Part shown: in pieces, positions 1-8,797 of the stretch
How positions within the stretch are numbered: the stretch's first letter is position 1
Layout: every line of letters starts with the position of its first letter
From: Streptomyces fulvorobeus
Lineage (GTDB): Bacteria > Actinomycetota > Actinomycetes > Streptomycetales > Streptomycetaceae
NCBI RefSeq assembly: GCF_013167895.1
Contig: NZ_BLWC01000001.1
Span: 310,001 to 374,000, forward strand
Direction of reading: 5' to 3'
Length of the DNA stretch: 64,000 nucleotides
Notes under the pieces: generated by a model
Databases searched by the model: none
What the model saw: the letters and a program-made list of their open reading frames with translations, nothing else
What the model was told of the DNA's origin: nothing
Program-made: the position numbers and the translations under genes

Positions 1-575
1 CAGTCCTGGCCCTTACGTCCGTCGCCGATGGAGTCGTACCCGAAGGTCACCCGTCCGCCGAACTCGCTGTGCTGGGCGTCGATCCCCGTGTCGACGATGT
101 ACGCCTGCACTCCCTTGCCCGTACCGGTCACGTCGTACGCGCTGTCGAGCGGCAGCTCGCGTTGGTCGATCCGGTCCTGCCCCCAGCTTCCGGGCGTGGC
201 GCGGGTGCCGGGGAACGACGCCCGAGCGGTCGGCGCGCCGCTGCCTCCTACGGTGACCTCGCCGTTCTCCTCCACGGACTCGACGCCCGGCAGGGCGCGT
301 ACCGCTCGGAGCTGATCCGGTGTCAGGACTGCCGCGAAGCCGTTGAGGATGTTCTTGTAGGTGAACAACGTCTGGACGCCCAGGCCGGCCTTCCGCTGGA
401 TGGCGTCGGGCGCAAGTCCTGGAGCGAGCGTGACGATGTACTCGCCGGTGACCGGGCGGTCGGACCGGAGCACGGGTGCGGCCGTCCGGCCGGTGTCGGC
501 CGAAGCCGGAGTGGAACCGATCAGGGGGACCACCAGCAGCAGAGCGGCGGGGGCCCAGTGGGCGCGCAGGCGCAT
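1..575 (-). CDS. Secreted subtilisin-like serine protease (S8), partial, C-terminus outside window
   Basis: The first 191 residues of a secreted serine protease are visible. They comprise a signal peptide (MRLRAHWAPAALLLLVVPLI), an inhibitor-I9-type propeptide (GEYIVTLAPG, then FTYKNILNGFAAVLT) and the start of the S8 catalytic domain, where the catalytic Asp lies in AYIVDTGIDAQHSEFGG. The order signal-I9-S8 and the GKGVQAYIVDTGI motif are typical of aqualysin/proteinase K-type exoenzymes. The ATG at 575 has CAAGGAG a few bases upstream. The His and Ser of the triad lie beyond base 1, so completeness cannot be judged. It shares a strand with the pigment operon but is separated from rppA by about 100 bases. 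Confidence 0.9.
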   Translation of the reverse strand, partial: MRLRAHWAPAALLLVVPLIGSTPASADTGRTAAPVLRSDRPVTGEYIVTLAPGLAPDAIQRKAGLGVQTLFTYKNILNGFAAVLTPDQLRAVRALPGVESVEENGEVTVGGSGAPTARASFPGTRATPGSWGQDRIDQRELPLDSAYDVTGTGKGVQAYIVDTGIDAQHSEFGGRVTFGYDSIGDGRKGQD

Positions 576-677
576 GAGTTCTCCTTGAGGCAGGGCGGTG
601 ACAGGGTGGGACTGGGACGGGCGGGTTGGCATGAGGGCGGGATGGGAGGAGGAGGCGGGGCGGACGGTTTCGGACGG

Positions 678-1787
678 TCAGCCGGGACCGGAGACCAGGG
701 ACAGTTCCGCGAGGCCGGTTCCGGCCTCTTCCGCCGCCCTCGTACCGACCCATCTCCCCAGTGCCGTCTCGGCGGTGATCCCGGGGCCGAAGCCGGCGAT
801 GAGTCCTTGTCCGAAGTCCGCCACACCGCCGTCGTCGAACAGGCGGGCCAGCGCGTCGAAGACCACGGAGCTGGCGATATTGCCGCGTTCGGTGAGCGTC
901 GCCCGGCTGAAGCGGAACATCTCCTGAGGGAGATCCAGGTAGTGGCAGAGGTCGTCGAGAATGCGCGGTCCGCCGGCGTGCACGATGAAGAAGTCCATGG
1001 CCGGCACGGTCCAGCCGTGCCTGTCGACCAGGCCCTGCAGGACCGGGGCCAGCATCTCCATGGTGCCGGGCACCCGTTTGTCGAGCAGGAAATGGAAGCC
1101 CGTCTCACGCACCGCGTAGGAGATCCAGTCCTCCGTGCCCGGCACCAGGTGGGAGCCGTTGCGTTCCAGGCGCATCCCCGTGCCACCGCGCCCGCGCACC
1201 ACGGCCGAGGAGATGGCGTCGCCGAACAGTCCGTTGGAGAGCAGCGAGCCCACTCCGATGTCGGTCGGCTGGTAGCACAGCGAACAGAACTCGCAGGACA
1301 CGATGAGGACGTTGGCATCGGGGTACGCCGTGCAGAAGTCGTGGGCCCGGTTGATCGCCGCACCGCCCGCGGCGCAGCCGAGCTGCGCGATCGGGAGCTG
1401 GCGCGTCTCGGCGCGGAAGCCCATCGTGTTGATCAGCCAGGCGGTGAGCGAGGGCATCATGAAGCCCGTGCAGGACACGTAGACGATCATGTCGATCTCG
1501 GCCGGCTCGACCTCGGCATGTGCCAGGGCCTGACGGACGACTTCGGGCACCCGGTTCTTGGCCTCGGCCTCGTACAGCCGGTTGCGCGCCTCGAAGCCGG
1601 GATGGCGCAGCGTCTCCTCGATCGGCTGGACGAGGTGCCGGGTCTCGACACCGGTGTTGCGGATGAGCCTCAGGACCAGCTCGCGCTGCGGGTGGTCGGC
1701 GTGGGTCTCCCGGGCCAGGTCCAAGGTCTGCTGCATCGTGATGACGTTCTCGGGCACAGCGATGGCCGGTCGGCACAGGGTCGCCAT
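678..1787 (-). CDS. rppA: 1,3,6,8-tetrahydroxynaphthalene synthase, type III polyketide synthase
   Basis: This 369-residue type III PKS condenses five malonyl-CoA to 1,3,6,8-tetrahydroxynaphthalene (THN), the precursor of flaviolin and HPQ-melanin pigments. The nucleophile is Cys138 in AQLGCAAGGA, matching Cys138 of the Streptomyces RppA family. The catalytic His is in FFIVHAGGP and the Asn in LTERGNIASS. Length agrees with RppA (about 370). The GFMMPSLTAW stretch contains the second active-site region of the chalcone-synthase fold. It lies 34 bases downstream of the P450 gene on the same strand, so the two are probably cotranscribed. The family assignment is firm; the exact starter/extender count is inferred from RppA. 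Confidence 0.93.
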   Translation of the reverse strand: MATLCRPAIAVPENVITMQQTLDLARETHADHPQRELVLRLIRNTGVETRHLVQPIEETLRHPGFEARNRLYEAEAKNRVPEVVRQALAHAEVEPAEIDMIVYVSCTGFMMPSLTAWLINTMGFRAETRQLPIAQLGCAAGGAAINRAHDFCTAYPDANVLIVSCEFCSLCYQPTDIGVGSLLSNGLFGDAISSAVVRGRGGTGMRLERNGSHLVPGTEDWISYAVRETGFHFLLDKRVPGTMEMLAPVLQGLVDRHGWTVPAMDFFIVHAGGPRILDDLCHYLDLPQEMFRFSRATLTERGNIASSVVFDALARLFDDGGVADFGQGLIAGFGPGITAETALGRWVGTRAAEEAGTGLAELSLVSGPG

Positions 1788-1821
1788 GGGTTCTCCTCGA
1801 TCTCGGAAGCGAAGGCTCTCG

Positions 1822-3027
1822 TCACCAGGTGACGGGCAGCGCGAGGGGGTGACGCCAGATGGACGTGGTGTTCCACCGGACCTCCTCCGGCGGTACGTCG
1901 AGGCGGAGGGCCGGGAAGCGCGTCAGCAGCGACGAGAAGGCCACCTCCAGCTCCATCGTGGCCAGCGGCGCTCCCAGGCAGTGGTGTGCGCCCCAGCCGA
2001 AGGTCATGTGGGGGATGGACGGCCTGTCCGGGTCCAGCTCGTCCGGGCGCGCGAACTTCAGGCCGTCCCGGTTGGCGGTGAGGTAGGAGACGTGGACCAC
2101 GTCCCCGGCCCGGATCATGACCCCGCTGAGCTCGACGTCCTCGGTGGCGATGCGCGGAATGCCGACGCCCTTGCGGAAGGGGATGTACCGCAGCAGTTCC
2201 TCAAGGGTGCGGGGCAGCCGGTCCGGCTCGGCCCGCAGGGACGCGAGGAGCGGCGGCCGGGTGAGCAGTGTGTAGGCGATGTTGCCGAGCTGGTACGTCG
2301 TGGTGTCCTGCCCCGTGATGAGGAGGACCATCGCCATGACGGCCAGTTCCTGGTCGTCGAGGAGCTCGGCGCCGTCCCGGGCCGTGGCGAGCGTGCTGAT
2401 CAGGTCCTCACCGGGTGAGCGGCGCCGCTCGCCCGTCAGTTCCGTGAAGTAGGCACGGAGTTCGGCCTTGGCCTGGACCGCGTTCTCCCGGCCCGCGGCG
2501 CCCGTGTTCATCATGGTTAGGGCGTGGCCCCGCAGCCAGGGGCGGTCCACCTCGGGAATGCCGAGGACTTCACAGATGGTGATCAGGGGAAGCGGTGCGG
2601 CGACGCACGCCGCGAAGTCGGACGGGGCGCCGGCACTTTCCATCTCGTCCAGGAGCCCGTCGACGATGCCCTGGGTCCGCGTGCGCATGTGGTCCACGCG
2701 GCGCGGGGTGAAGCTCTTGGCGACCAGACTCCGCAGACGGCTGCTGGCCGGCGGGTCCATCAGGTTGATGGATTCGGCCTGCACGATGGGCTCGGGGGTC
2801 ATACGCGGGAAGTCCCGGCCGAGCACGGCGCTGCGGCTGAAGCGCCGGTCGGTGGTGACGGTGCGGACGTCCTCGTAGCGGGTGACGAGCCATGCCTCGC
2901 CCTCCCCGTACGCCATACGGATACGGGACACCGGCTCTCGCGTGAGCAGTTCACCGAGTTGGGGGTCGAAGTCGAGCTGCTGCGCGAAATCGAACGGGCA
3001 GCTGCGCACAGTTTCCGTGTTCTCCAC
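1822..3027 (-). CDS. Cytochrome P450, probable biflaviolin/HPQ-melanin coupling enzyme (CYP158/RppB type)
   Basis: A 401-residue soluble bacterial P450. The heme-thiolate loop is FGWGAHHCLG with Cys350, the I-helix has GQDTTTY, and the K-helix ExxR is in TLEELLRY. It is the first gene of a two-gene operon with rppA. P450s in this position (CYP158A2 in S. coelicolor, RppB/P450mel in S. griseus) couple flaviolin or THN oxidatively into dimers and melanin. That function is inferred from context; the P450 call is secure. The ATG at 3027 follows a GGGAGAACC-type ribosome binding site. The 265 bases upstream (3028-3292) would hold its promoter; I see no clear operator there. Confidence 0.9.
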   Translation of the reverse strand: MENTETVRSCPFDFAQQLDFDPQLGELLTREPVSRIRMAYGEGEAWLVTRYEDVRTVTTDRRFSRSAVLGRDFPRMTPEPIVQAESINLMDPPASSRLRSLVAKSFTPRRVDHMRTRTQGIVDGLLDEMESAGAPSDFAACVAAPLPLITICEVLGIPEVDRPWLRGHALTMMNTGAAGRENAVQAKAELRAYFTELTGERRRSPGEDLISTLATARDGAELLDDQELAVMAMVLLITGQDTTTYQLGNIAYTLLTRPPLLASLRAEPDRLPRTLEELLRYIPFRKGVGIPRIATEDVELSGVMIRAGDVVHVSYLTANRDGLKFARPDELDPDRPSIPHMTFGWGAHHCLGAPLATMELEVAFSSLLTRFPALRLDVPPEEVRWNTTSIWRHPLALPVTW

Positions 3028-3292
3028 CGAGGTTCTCCCAATGACCGGTCAGGGAATTCAGGCCGTGCCCGCTCCGGACCGGGAACAGACCTCCAGTACG
3101 TCCCCCGTCACACAGGGAAACATGTCACCCACTCTCAGTAATCAGTCGATCAGAGGGTGATCCTTCGGCGTGTCGGGGCCGATGGGGCGATCGGAACGGA
3201 CCCGCACGGATGAACTTGGGCTCACCGGCGCCCGCCGCGGGTAGTCCTGCGTGAAACCGCAGCAGGCCCCCGGACCGGGACGAGGCGCGCGC

Positions 3293-4553
3293 ATGACTGA
3301 CATCGACGACCACGCAATACATCGGCCCTCCGCCCCCGGGGACGCCGGACGTTCGTCCTGGGAGCCGCCGGCCTGGCCGGCCTCCTGTCGTCGGCGCCGC
3401 GTGCCACCGCCCTCACCGCCGGGCCCGCCGGCGCGGAGGGCGCCGCGAGGAACCTCGGCGTCTCCGGCCCCGCCGACGAGGGCCGCGTCCCGTTCCACGG
3501 GCGGCATCAGGCGGGCGTCCTCACCCCGCAGCAGCCCTTCGCCGCGTTCCTCGCGTACGACGTGGGGTGCCGGAACCAGAAGGAACTGGCCGTACTCCTG
3601 AAGGACCTGACCCGGCGGGCCAGGGCGCTCACGGCCGGTATCACTCCGGTGGACACGGACGTCGCCGCGGTCAGGGGCCCGCAGGATCTCCTCACGGTCA
3701 CCGTCGGCGTGGGGCCTCTCTGTTCGACGACCGCTTCGGGCTGGCCCGGAGGAGACCGGCGGGGCTGGTGCCCATGCCCGCGTTCCCGGGCGACGAGTTG
3801 GACGAGGCGGGCTGCCACGGCGACCTTTCGGTGCAGATCTGCGCGCAGCACCCGGACGCGGTGGTGCACGTGATCCGGGATCTGACGCGTGAGACGCGCG
3901 GGATGCTGCGCGCCCGGTGGCGGGTCGACGGCTTCCTCAACCCGCCGCGCCCCGCGGGCGCGCCCCGCACCTTCACCGGCTTCAAGGACGGCATCGCCCA
4001 TCCCGATCTCCTCACCCCGCGAGGCGGACCGGCTGCTGTGGGTCGGCGCGTCGGCGGGCGGACCCGCCTGGACCCGGGGCGGCTGCTACCAGGTCCTCCG
4101 TACCATCCGGCTGTTCACCGAGGCGTGGGACCGCGTGCCCACCTCCGGACAGGAGAAGATCCTCGGCCGCCGCAAGGCGACCGGGGCTCCGCTGACGGGG
4201 AAGAAGGAGACGGACCTGCCGGCGTACAAGGCGGACCCGGAGGGCCGGGTGATCCCGCTCGACTCCCATATCCGGCGGGCCAATCCGCGCACCCCGGAGA
4301 CCGCCGACTCCCAGTTCCTACGCCGCAGCTACAACACCGACCGCGGCCTGGCCCCGGACGGCACACTCGATCTGGGGCTGCTCTTCTGCTCATACCAGCA
4401 GGACATCGACCGGCAGTTCGCCACGGTCCAGCGCCGCCTGGAGGGCGAGAGGTTCGCCGACTTCACCAGCACCACGGGGGCGGTTACTTCTTCGTACTGC
4501 CCGGCGTCCGGGACAGGGCGGACTGGTTCGGTTCGGGGCTGCTCGGCAGATGA
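3293..4553 (+). pseudogene. Tat-exported DyP-type heme peroxidase, multiply frameshifted
   Basis: Across three frames the sequence reads as one DyP/EfeB-like peroxidase. It has a twin-arginine signal ([16 protein letters not shown]), an N-terminal half ending in LLTVTVGVG, a middle containing [12 protein letters not shown] (the DyP GxxDG region), then [16 protein letters not shown] with the proximal region, and the tail [19 protein letters not shown]. The frame changes near 3338-3341, 3711-3714, 4015-4020 and 4476-4480. Three of these are repaired by adding one G to a G run; the one near 4018 needs two bases. Either this is a decaying gene or the assembly has homopolymer deletions. The family uses H2O2 to oxidise dyes, phenols or porphyrins at the cell surface. 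No efeU/efeO neighbours are visible. Confidence 0.75.
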
Positions 4554-4644
4554 GCCCGCCGAGGTGTCGATCAGGTCAGCTCCTGTCCTGATCGACACCT
4601 ACCGTGCCGGTGGACGGCGGTACCCCTACACCCCGGAGGCGGCA

Positions 4645-5235
4645 GTGGAAGACGAAGCGGTGGAGACGACGGCTCCCGGGACTCTGTTCTTCGAAGGGGC
4701 AGCGGATCTGGAGTCCTGGCTCGACGCCCACCACGGAACACGGTCCGCGCTGTGGATCAAGGTCGCGAAGAAGGCGTCGGGCCTGGCGTCCGTGTCCGCG
4801 GCCGAGGTGGTCGAGAGTGCGATCTGCTACGGCTGGATCGACGGCCAGCGCAAGTCGTGCGACGAGACGTACTACCTCCAGAAGATCACGCCCCGCCGCC
4901 CCAGGAGCATCTGGTCGCTGGTGAACGTGCGCAAGGTCGAGGCGCTGACGGCGCAGGGGCGGATGCGCGAGCCGGGTCTCGCCGAGGTGCGGGCCGCCCG
5001 GGCGGACGGGCGGTGGGCGGCGGCCTACCCCTCCCAGAGTGAGGCCGTCGTGCCCCCCGACCTGGAAGCGGCGCTGGAGAGTAACCCGGAGGCGGCCCGC
5101 CATTTCGCTCAGCTCGGCAGGTCCGCCCGGTATCTGGTGCTCCTGCGTCTCGCTACGGCGCGGACACCGGCCGTCAGGTCCGCCAGGCTCCGGCGGGTGA
5201 CGGAACGCCTGGCGGCGGGCGAGCCGGTTCGCTGA
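4645..5235 (+). CDS. YdeI/OmpD-associated family protein
   Basis: A 196-residue cytoplasmic protein with the signature of the YdeI family: an N-terminal ADLESWLDAHHG segment, then VVESAICYGWIDGQRKSCDE, and a helical C-terminal part rich in Ala and Arg. Family members are implicated in resistance to peptide antibiotics in other bacteria, but the biochemical role is unknown and I infer nothing more. The GTG at 4645 was chosen because GGAGG lies 5 bases upstream; an in-frame reading further upstream would run through the peroxidase remnant. It converges on the thioesterase gene, 27 bases away. Confidence 0.75.
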   Translation: MEDEAVETTAPGTLFFEGAADLESWLDAHHGTRSALWIKVAKKASGLASVSAAEVVESAICYGWIDGQRKSCDETYYLQKITPRRPRSIWSLVNVRKVEALTAQGRMREPGLAEVRAARADGRWAAAYPSQSEAVVPPDLEAALESNPEAARHFAQLGRSARYLVLLRLATARTPAVRSARLRRVTERLAAGEPVR

Positions 5236-5262
5236 CACCGGGCGGGCCCCCGGGCCGGGGCT

Positions 5263-5679
5263 TCAGGCGCCGAGCAGCTCCGGGTTGTCGGCCAGCGACG
5301 CGAGGTGTCCCGCCGGGTCGGCGATCAGCCTGCGGGCGGTCAGATCGAGCATGCCCCCCACACCGGTGACCTCCGCGGCAACCGTCCCGTCCTCCTTGGT
5401 GATCCGCTGCTCGATCCGGAAGGTCTTGCCGGCCCCGTAGATGAACGCGCAGGTCACCCGGACCTGGTCCCCGCCGCGCAGTTCGCTCGCGTACTTCACC
5501 GTCACTTCCAGGGCCACCGGGCCGACACCGGACGCCAGGAGCTTCTCCTGCGGCAGACCGGCGGCCCGCAGCAGCTCCCAGCGCGCGTGCTCCGCGTACT
5601 GGAGATAGACGGCCTGGTTCAGGTGCCCCTGGGTGTCGAGTTCATAGCCGCGCACTGTCACGTCAACAAAGAAGGTCAT
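5263..5679 (-). CDS. Hot-dog acyl-CoA thioesterase (4HBT family)
   Basis: A 138-residue single hot-dog domain. The motif YELDTQGHLNQAVYLQYAEH matches the 4-hydroxybenzoyl-CoA thioesterase-type active site (D..GH.N...Y), with the strand EVTVKYASELRGGDQVRV following. It should hydrolyse an acyl-CoA or acyl-ACP thioester in the cytoplasm; the substrate is unknown. The ATG at 5679 overlaps the stop codon of the upstream acetyltransferase as ATGA, which indicates translational coupling and decides this start over the in-frame ATG at 5703. Confidence 0.85.
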   Translation of the reverse strand: MTFFVDVTVRGYELDTQGHLNQAVYLQYAEHARWELLRAAGLPQEKLLASGVGPVALEVTVKYASELRGGDQVRVTCAFIYGAGKTFRIEQRITKEDGTVAAEVTGVGGMLDLTARRLIADPAGHLASLADNPELLGA

Positions 5680-6320
5680 GAACAACGCAACACACACGGG
5701 CATTCCGCCATTCCGTCAGACCGCCGCTCCCCACGGGCGGCGAGGCGCTTCTTCGCCTCGGGCCAGTCGTCGGCGAGGAGCGAGAAGTAGACGGTGTCGC
5801 GCCAGGTTCCGTCGTGGCGCCGGCGGTGGCGGCGCAGCACTCCCTCGCGCTGCGCGCCGAGGCGGGCGATGGCCTCCTGGGAACGGAGGTTGAGGTGGTC
5901 GGTCTTCAACTGGACTCGCCCCATGCCCAGTTCTTCGAAGGCGTACGTCATGAGCAGCAGCTTCGTCTCGGAGTTGACCGCCGAACGCCAGAACGCGCGG
6001 CCGTACCAGGTCCAGCCGATCTCCAGCCGTTCGTCGGGGACGCTGATGTCCATGAAGGAGGTCCAGCCGACCGCCCGGCCGCTCGCGCGGTGCAGGACGG
6101 CGTACGGGACGTAGGTGCCCCGCTCCGCCTCACCGAGCAGGGCGCGCATCGTCGCGCGGAGCTCTTCCGGCGACTGCGGGGCGGGGCCGCCCTGCCAGCG
6201 CCACACCTCCTCGTCGCGGCCACCGGCCGTGAAGAGGTCTTCGGCGTGGTCCATCGTCAACGGCACCAGGGTCACGTGCCGACCGGTCAGCGTCACGGGC
6301 GCAGGTCTCTGAGCAGGCAT
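5676..6320 (-). CDS. GNAT N-acetyltransferase, RimJ/RimL type
   Basis: A 214-residue GNAT enzyme that would transfer an acetyl group from acetyl-CoA to an amine, possibly a protein N-terminus. Recognisable parts are the N-terminal VTLTGRHVTLVPLTMDHAEDL, the strand GWTSFMDISVPDERLEIGWTW, the pyrophosphate-loop area around WRSAVNSETKLLLMTYAFEE, and NLRSQEAIARLGAQREGVLR followed by RDTVYFSLL. This layout is that of the RimJ/RimL (Acetyltransf_3) subfamily. The start is preceded by GGTGAGG. It is coupled to the thioesterase by a 4-base overlap, so the two are expressed together. About 110 bases separate it from the divergent FHA transporter gene. Confidence 0.85.
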   Translation of the reverse strand: MPAQRPAPVTLTGRHVTLVPLTMDHAEDLFTAGGRDEEVWRWQGGPAPQSPEELRATMRALLGEAERGTYVPYAVLHRASGRAVGWTSFMDISVPDERLEIGWTWYGRAFWRSAVNSETKLLLMTYAFEELGMGRVQLKTDHLNLRSQEAIARLGAQREGVLRRHRRRHDGTWRDTVYFSLLADDWPEAKKRLAARGERRSDGMAECPCVLRCS

Positions 6321-6362
6321 GACCTCACCCTAACTCATTTTGGACTAGCACTGAATCCGTAA

Positions 6363-6374
6363 TGCACTAGTGCA
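6363..6374. promoter_or_regulatory. Perfect palindrome TGCACTAGTGCA in divergent promoter region
   Basis: A perfect 12-base palindrome lies in the 107-base gap between the divergent acetyltransferase and FHA-transporter genes. A related element, ACTAGCACT, occurs about 20 bases to its left. The region is AT-richer than its surroundings. It looks like an operator for a dimeric repressor acting on one or both directions. No regulator gene is adjacent. Confidence 0.4.
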
Positions 6375-6414
6375 AAGTGCCTACCGGCGACGCGCGCGCC
6401 CGGAGTGGCGTGAC

Positions 6415-6420
6415 TAGACT
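6415..6420 (+). promoter_or_regulatory. -10 hexamer TAGACT, probable leaderless promoter of the FHA transporter
   Basis: TAGACT matches the actinobacterial -10 consensus TANNNT and ends 7 bases before the ATG at 6428. There is no convincing Shine-Dalgarno sequence in front of that ATG. Transcription starting 6-8 bases after the -10 would begin at or next to the start codon, giving a leaderless mRNA, which is common in Streptomyces. Confidence 0.5.
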
Positions 6421-6427
6421 TTCGACC

Positions 6428-8785
6428 ATGGGACAGCGGCCTGTGGCGGCGACTGCGCCCGAACTCGTCCTCGAAACCGATCAGGGTTCGACAGTGATGA
6501 GGCCGGGCCGGGACTACCGCGTCGGCCGCGACCCGTCGAGCGACATCGTCATCGACGACATCCGGGTCTCCTGGCACCACGCGGTGCTGCGGCCCGAGAC
6601 GGACCACTGGCTGCTGGAGGACGAGCACAGCACCAACGGCACGTACACCGGAGGGCGTCGCGTCCATGAGGCGGACGTGGGTCCCGGTAGCGTGATCCGC
6701 TTCGGCAGCGCCTGTGACGGGCCGCGCGCGCTGCTCGTCGGACCCGAGCCCCCGGCCACCGCGGCCCGCACCCCCCAACGGCCGTCGGCCGTCTCCATGC
6801 CCGGCGCGACGGGCACCTTCCGGCAACCGACGACCGTACGCCCGCTGCCCGCCCGCACCGTGCGCATCGGCCGCGGCGACGGCAACGACCTGGTCGTCGA
6901 CGACCTGCTGGTCTCCCGGCGCCACGCCGAACTGCGCGCCCTCGCCGACGGTACGTACGAGATCGTCGACCTCGCAAGCCACAACGGCACCTTCCTCAAC
7001 GGGGCGCCGGTGGACCGCGCTCCCGTCGCGGCCGGGGACGTCGTGGGCATCGGGCACTCGGCGTTCTGCCTGGTCGGCGACGAGCTCCAGGAGTTCGTCG
7101 ACACCGGTGAGGTGTCGCTGGACGTGCAGGGCCTCGCCGTCACGGTGGACCACGGCCGCAGGACGCTCCTGGACGAGGTGGCGTTCCCCGTGGGGGAGAA
7201 GTCCCTGCTCGCGGTCGTCGGACCGAGCGGCGCGGGGAAGTCCACGCTCCTCAACGCGCTGACGGGGCTGCGGCCCGCCGACCGGGGCCGGGTCCTGTAC
7301 GACGGCCGTGACCTCTACCGGGACTTCGCCGAGCTGCGCCAGCGCATCGGGCTCGTACCGCAGGACGACATCCTGCACGCGCAGCTGACCGTCCGGCGCG
7401 CCCTCGGCTACGCGGCAGAGCTCCGGTTCCCGCAGGACACCGCCGCGGCCGAACGGCAGGCCCGGGTCTCCGAGGTGATGGCTGAACTGGGTCTGGAACA
7501 ACGCGCCGACCAGCCGATCCACAGCCTCTCAGGAGGCCAGCGCAAGCGCGTGAGCGTGGCCCTGGAACTGCTGACGAAGCCCTCCCTGCTCTTCCTCGAC
7601 GAGCCGACCTCCGGCCTCGACCCCGGGATGGACCGTTCCGTGATGCACATGCTGCGGGGCCTCGCCGACGACGGCCGTACGGTCGTCGTGGTGACCCACA
7701 GCGTGCTGAGTCTGGACGTCTGCGACCGGCTCCTCGTCCTCGCGCCGGGCGGACGCATCGCCTACTACGGCCCGCCGGACGAAGCGCTGGCCTTCTTCGG
7801 CTTCTCGCAGTGGCCCGAGGCGTTCGAAGCCTTCGAGAACGACCGCGACCGCGACTGGGCGGGGCAGTACCAGGCGTCCGCCTTCCACCAGCGGTACATA
7901 CTCAGCGCCACCGCTCAGCCGCGACCCGCGGTCGCCCCGGCCGCGGCGACGGTGGCACCGCCGCCGAGGACCAGGAACTGGGGCGCCCAGCTGAGCACCC
8001 TCGTACGCCGTTACGCGGCCGCTCTCAGCGCCGACCGGACCTTCCTCATCATCATGATCGCCCTGCCGTTCGTGATGGGAGCGATGGCACGAGCCCTGGC
8101 GGGCAGCGAGCTGAACCGGGAAACGGCGATGAACGCCCTGCTCATCCTCTGCGTCGGCGGGGTGCTGACCGGCGCCGCCAACGCGGTGCGCGAACTGGTC
8201 AAGGAACGGGTCATCTACCAGCGGGAGCGCGCGGTCGGGCTGTCCAGATCCGCGTACCTGATGTCCAAGGTCGTGGTGCTCGGTGTCATCACGGTCCTCC
8301 AGGCGGTCGTGCTGACCCTGGTGGGTCTGGTCGGCGTCGATCTCCACGCGCCCGGCGGCAGGGGTGTGCTGCTACCTCCGCTGGTGGAGATCACCGCGGC
8401 CGTCGCCCTGCTCTCGTTCACCGCGATGATGCTCGGCCTCCTGGTGTCCGCGCTCGTCCGCAAGGAGGAGGTCACCATGCCGTTGCTGGTCCTCCTCGCC
8501 ATCGTGCAGGTGGTGTTCTGCGGAGCCCTGCTCACCCTGCACGGGGTGGCCGGGGTCGAGCAGCTGGCGTGGCTGGTGCCTTCGAGGTGGGCTCTGGGCG
8601 CCATGGCGGGGACGATCGGCCTCGGCGCCCTCGTCCCCGGGAAGCTGACGGCCGATCCCCTGTTCGCGCACTCCGCCGGGGTGTGGCTGCTCAACATGGG
8701 CATGCTGGTGGTGCTCTCGCTGGTCTTCGGATACCTGGTGGCGAAGCTCCTGCGGCGCCACGAACCCGCCATCATGCGGAAGTAG
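6428..8785 (+). CDS. Double-FHA-domain ABC transporter (ABCG-type fused ATPase-permease)
   Basis: A 785-residue fusion. FHA domain 1 is at roughly residues 15-105 (GRDPSSDIVIDD, STNGTY) and FHA domain 2 at 135-225 (IGRGDGNDLVVDD, SRRHAEL, SHNGTFLNG). An ABCG-type nucleotide-binding domain follows, with Walker A GPSGAGKST near 265, signature LSGGQRKR near 367 and Walker B LLFLDEPTSGLD. Six or so membrane segments follow from about 535 onward. FHA domains bind phosphothreonine. The architecture is that of Mycobacterium tuberculosis Rv1747, an exporter controlled by the neighbouring kinase PknF. Here a Ser/Thr kinase gene lies two genes downstream. The exported substrate is unknown. Confidence 0.92.
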   Translation: MGQRPVAATAPELVLETDQGSTVMRPGRDYRVGRDPSSDIVIDDIRVSWHHAVLRPETDHWLLEDEHSTNGTYTGGRRVHEADVGPGSVIRFGSACDGPRALLVGPEPPATAARTPQRPSAVSMPGATGTFRQPTTVRPLPARTVRIGRGDGNDLVVDDLLVSRRHAELRALADGTYEIVDLASHNGTFLNGAPVDRAPVAAGDVVGIGHSAFCLVGDELQEFVDTGEVSLDVQGLAVTVDHGRRTLLDEVAFPVGEKSLLAVVGPSGAGKSTLLNALTGLRPADRGRVLYDGRDLYRDFAELRQRIGLVPQDDILHAQLTVRRALGYAAELRFPQDTAAAERQARVSEVMAELGLEQRADQPIHSLSGGQRKRVSVALELLTKPSLLFLDEPTSGLDPGMDRSVMHMLRGLADDGRTVVVVTHSVLSLDVCDRLLVLAPGGRIAYYGPPDEALAFFGFSQWPEAFEAFENDRDRDWAGQYQASAFHQRYILSATAQPRPAVAPAAATVAPPPRTRNWGAQLSTLVRRYAAALSADRTFLIIMIALPFVMGAMARALAGSELNRETAMNALLILCVGGVLTGAANAVRELVKERVIYQRERAVGLSRSAYLMSKVVVLGVITVLQAVVLTLVGLVGVDLHAPGGRGVLLPPLVEITAAVALLSFTAMMLGLLVSALVRKEEVTMPLLVLLAIVQVVFCGALLTLHGVAGVEQLAWLVPSRWALGAMAGTIGLGALVPGKLTADPLFAHSAGVWLLNMGMLVVLSLVFGYLVAKLLRRHEPAIMRK

Positions 8786-8797
8786 CGGCGGCGGCCC

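Noticed and set aside
69..1832. Long open frame on the plus strand opposite rppA
   Set aside because: It is antisense to a clear type III PKS; its composition (Arg, Gly, Ala) is the mirror of high-GC coding sequence and it has no recognisable domain.
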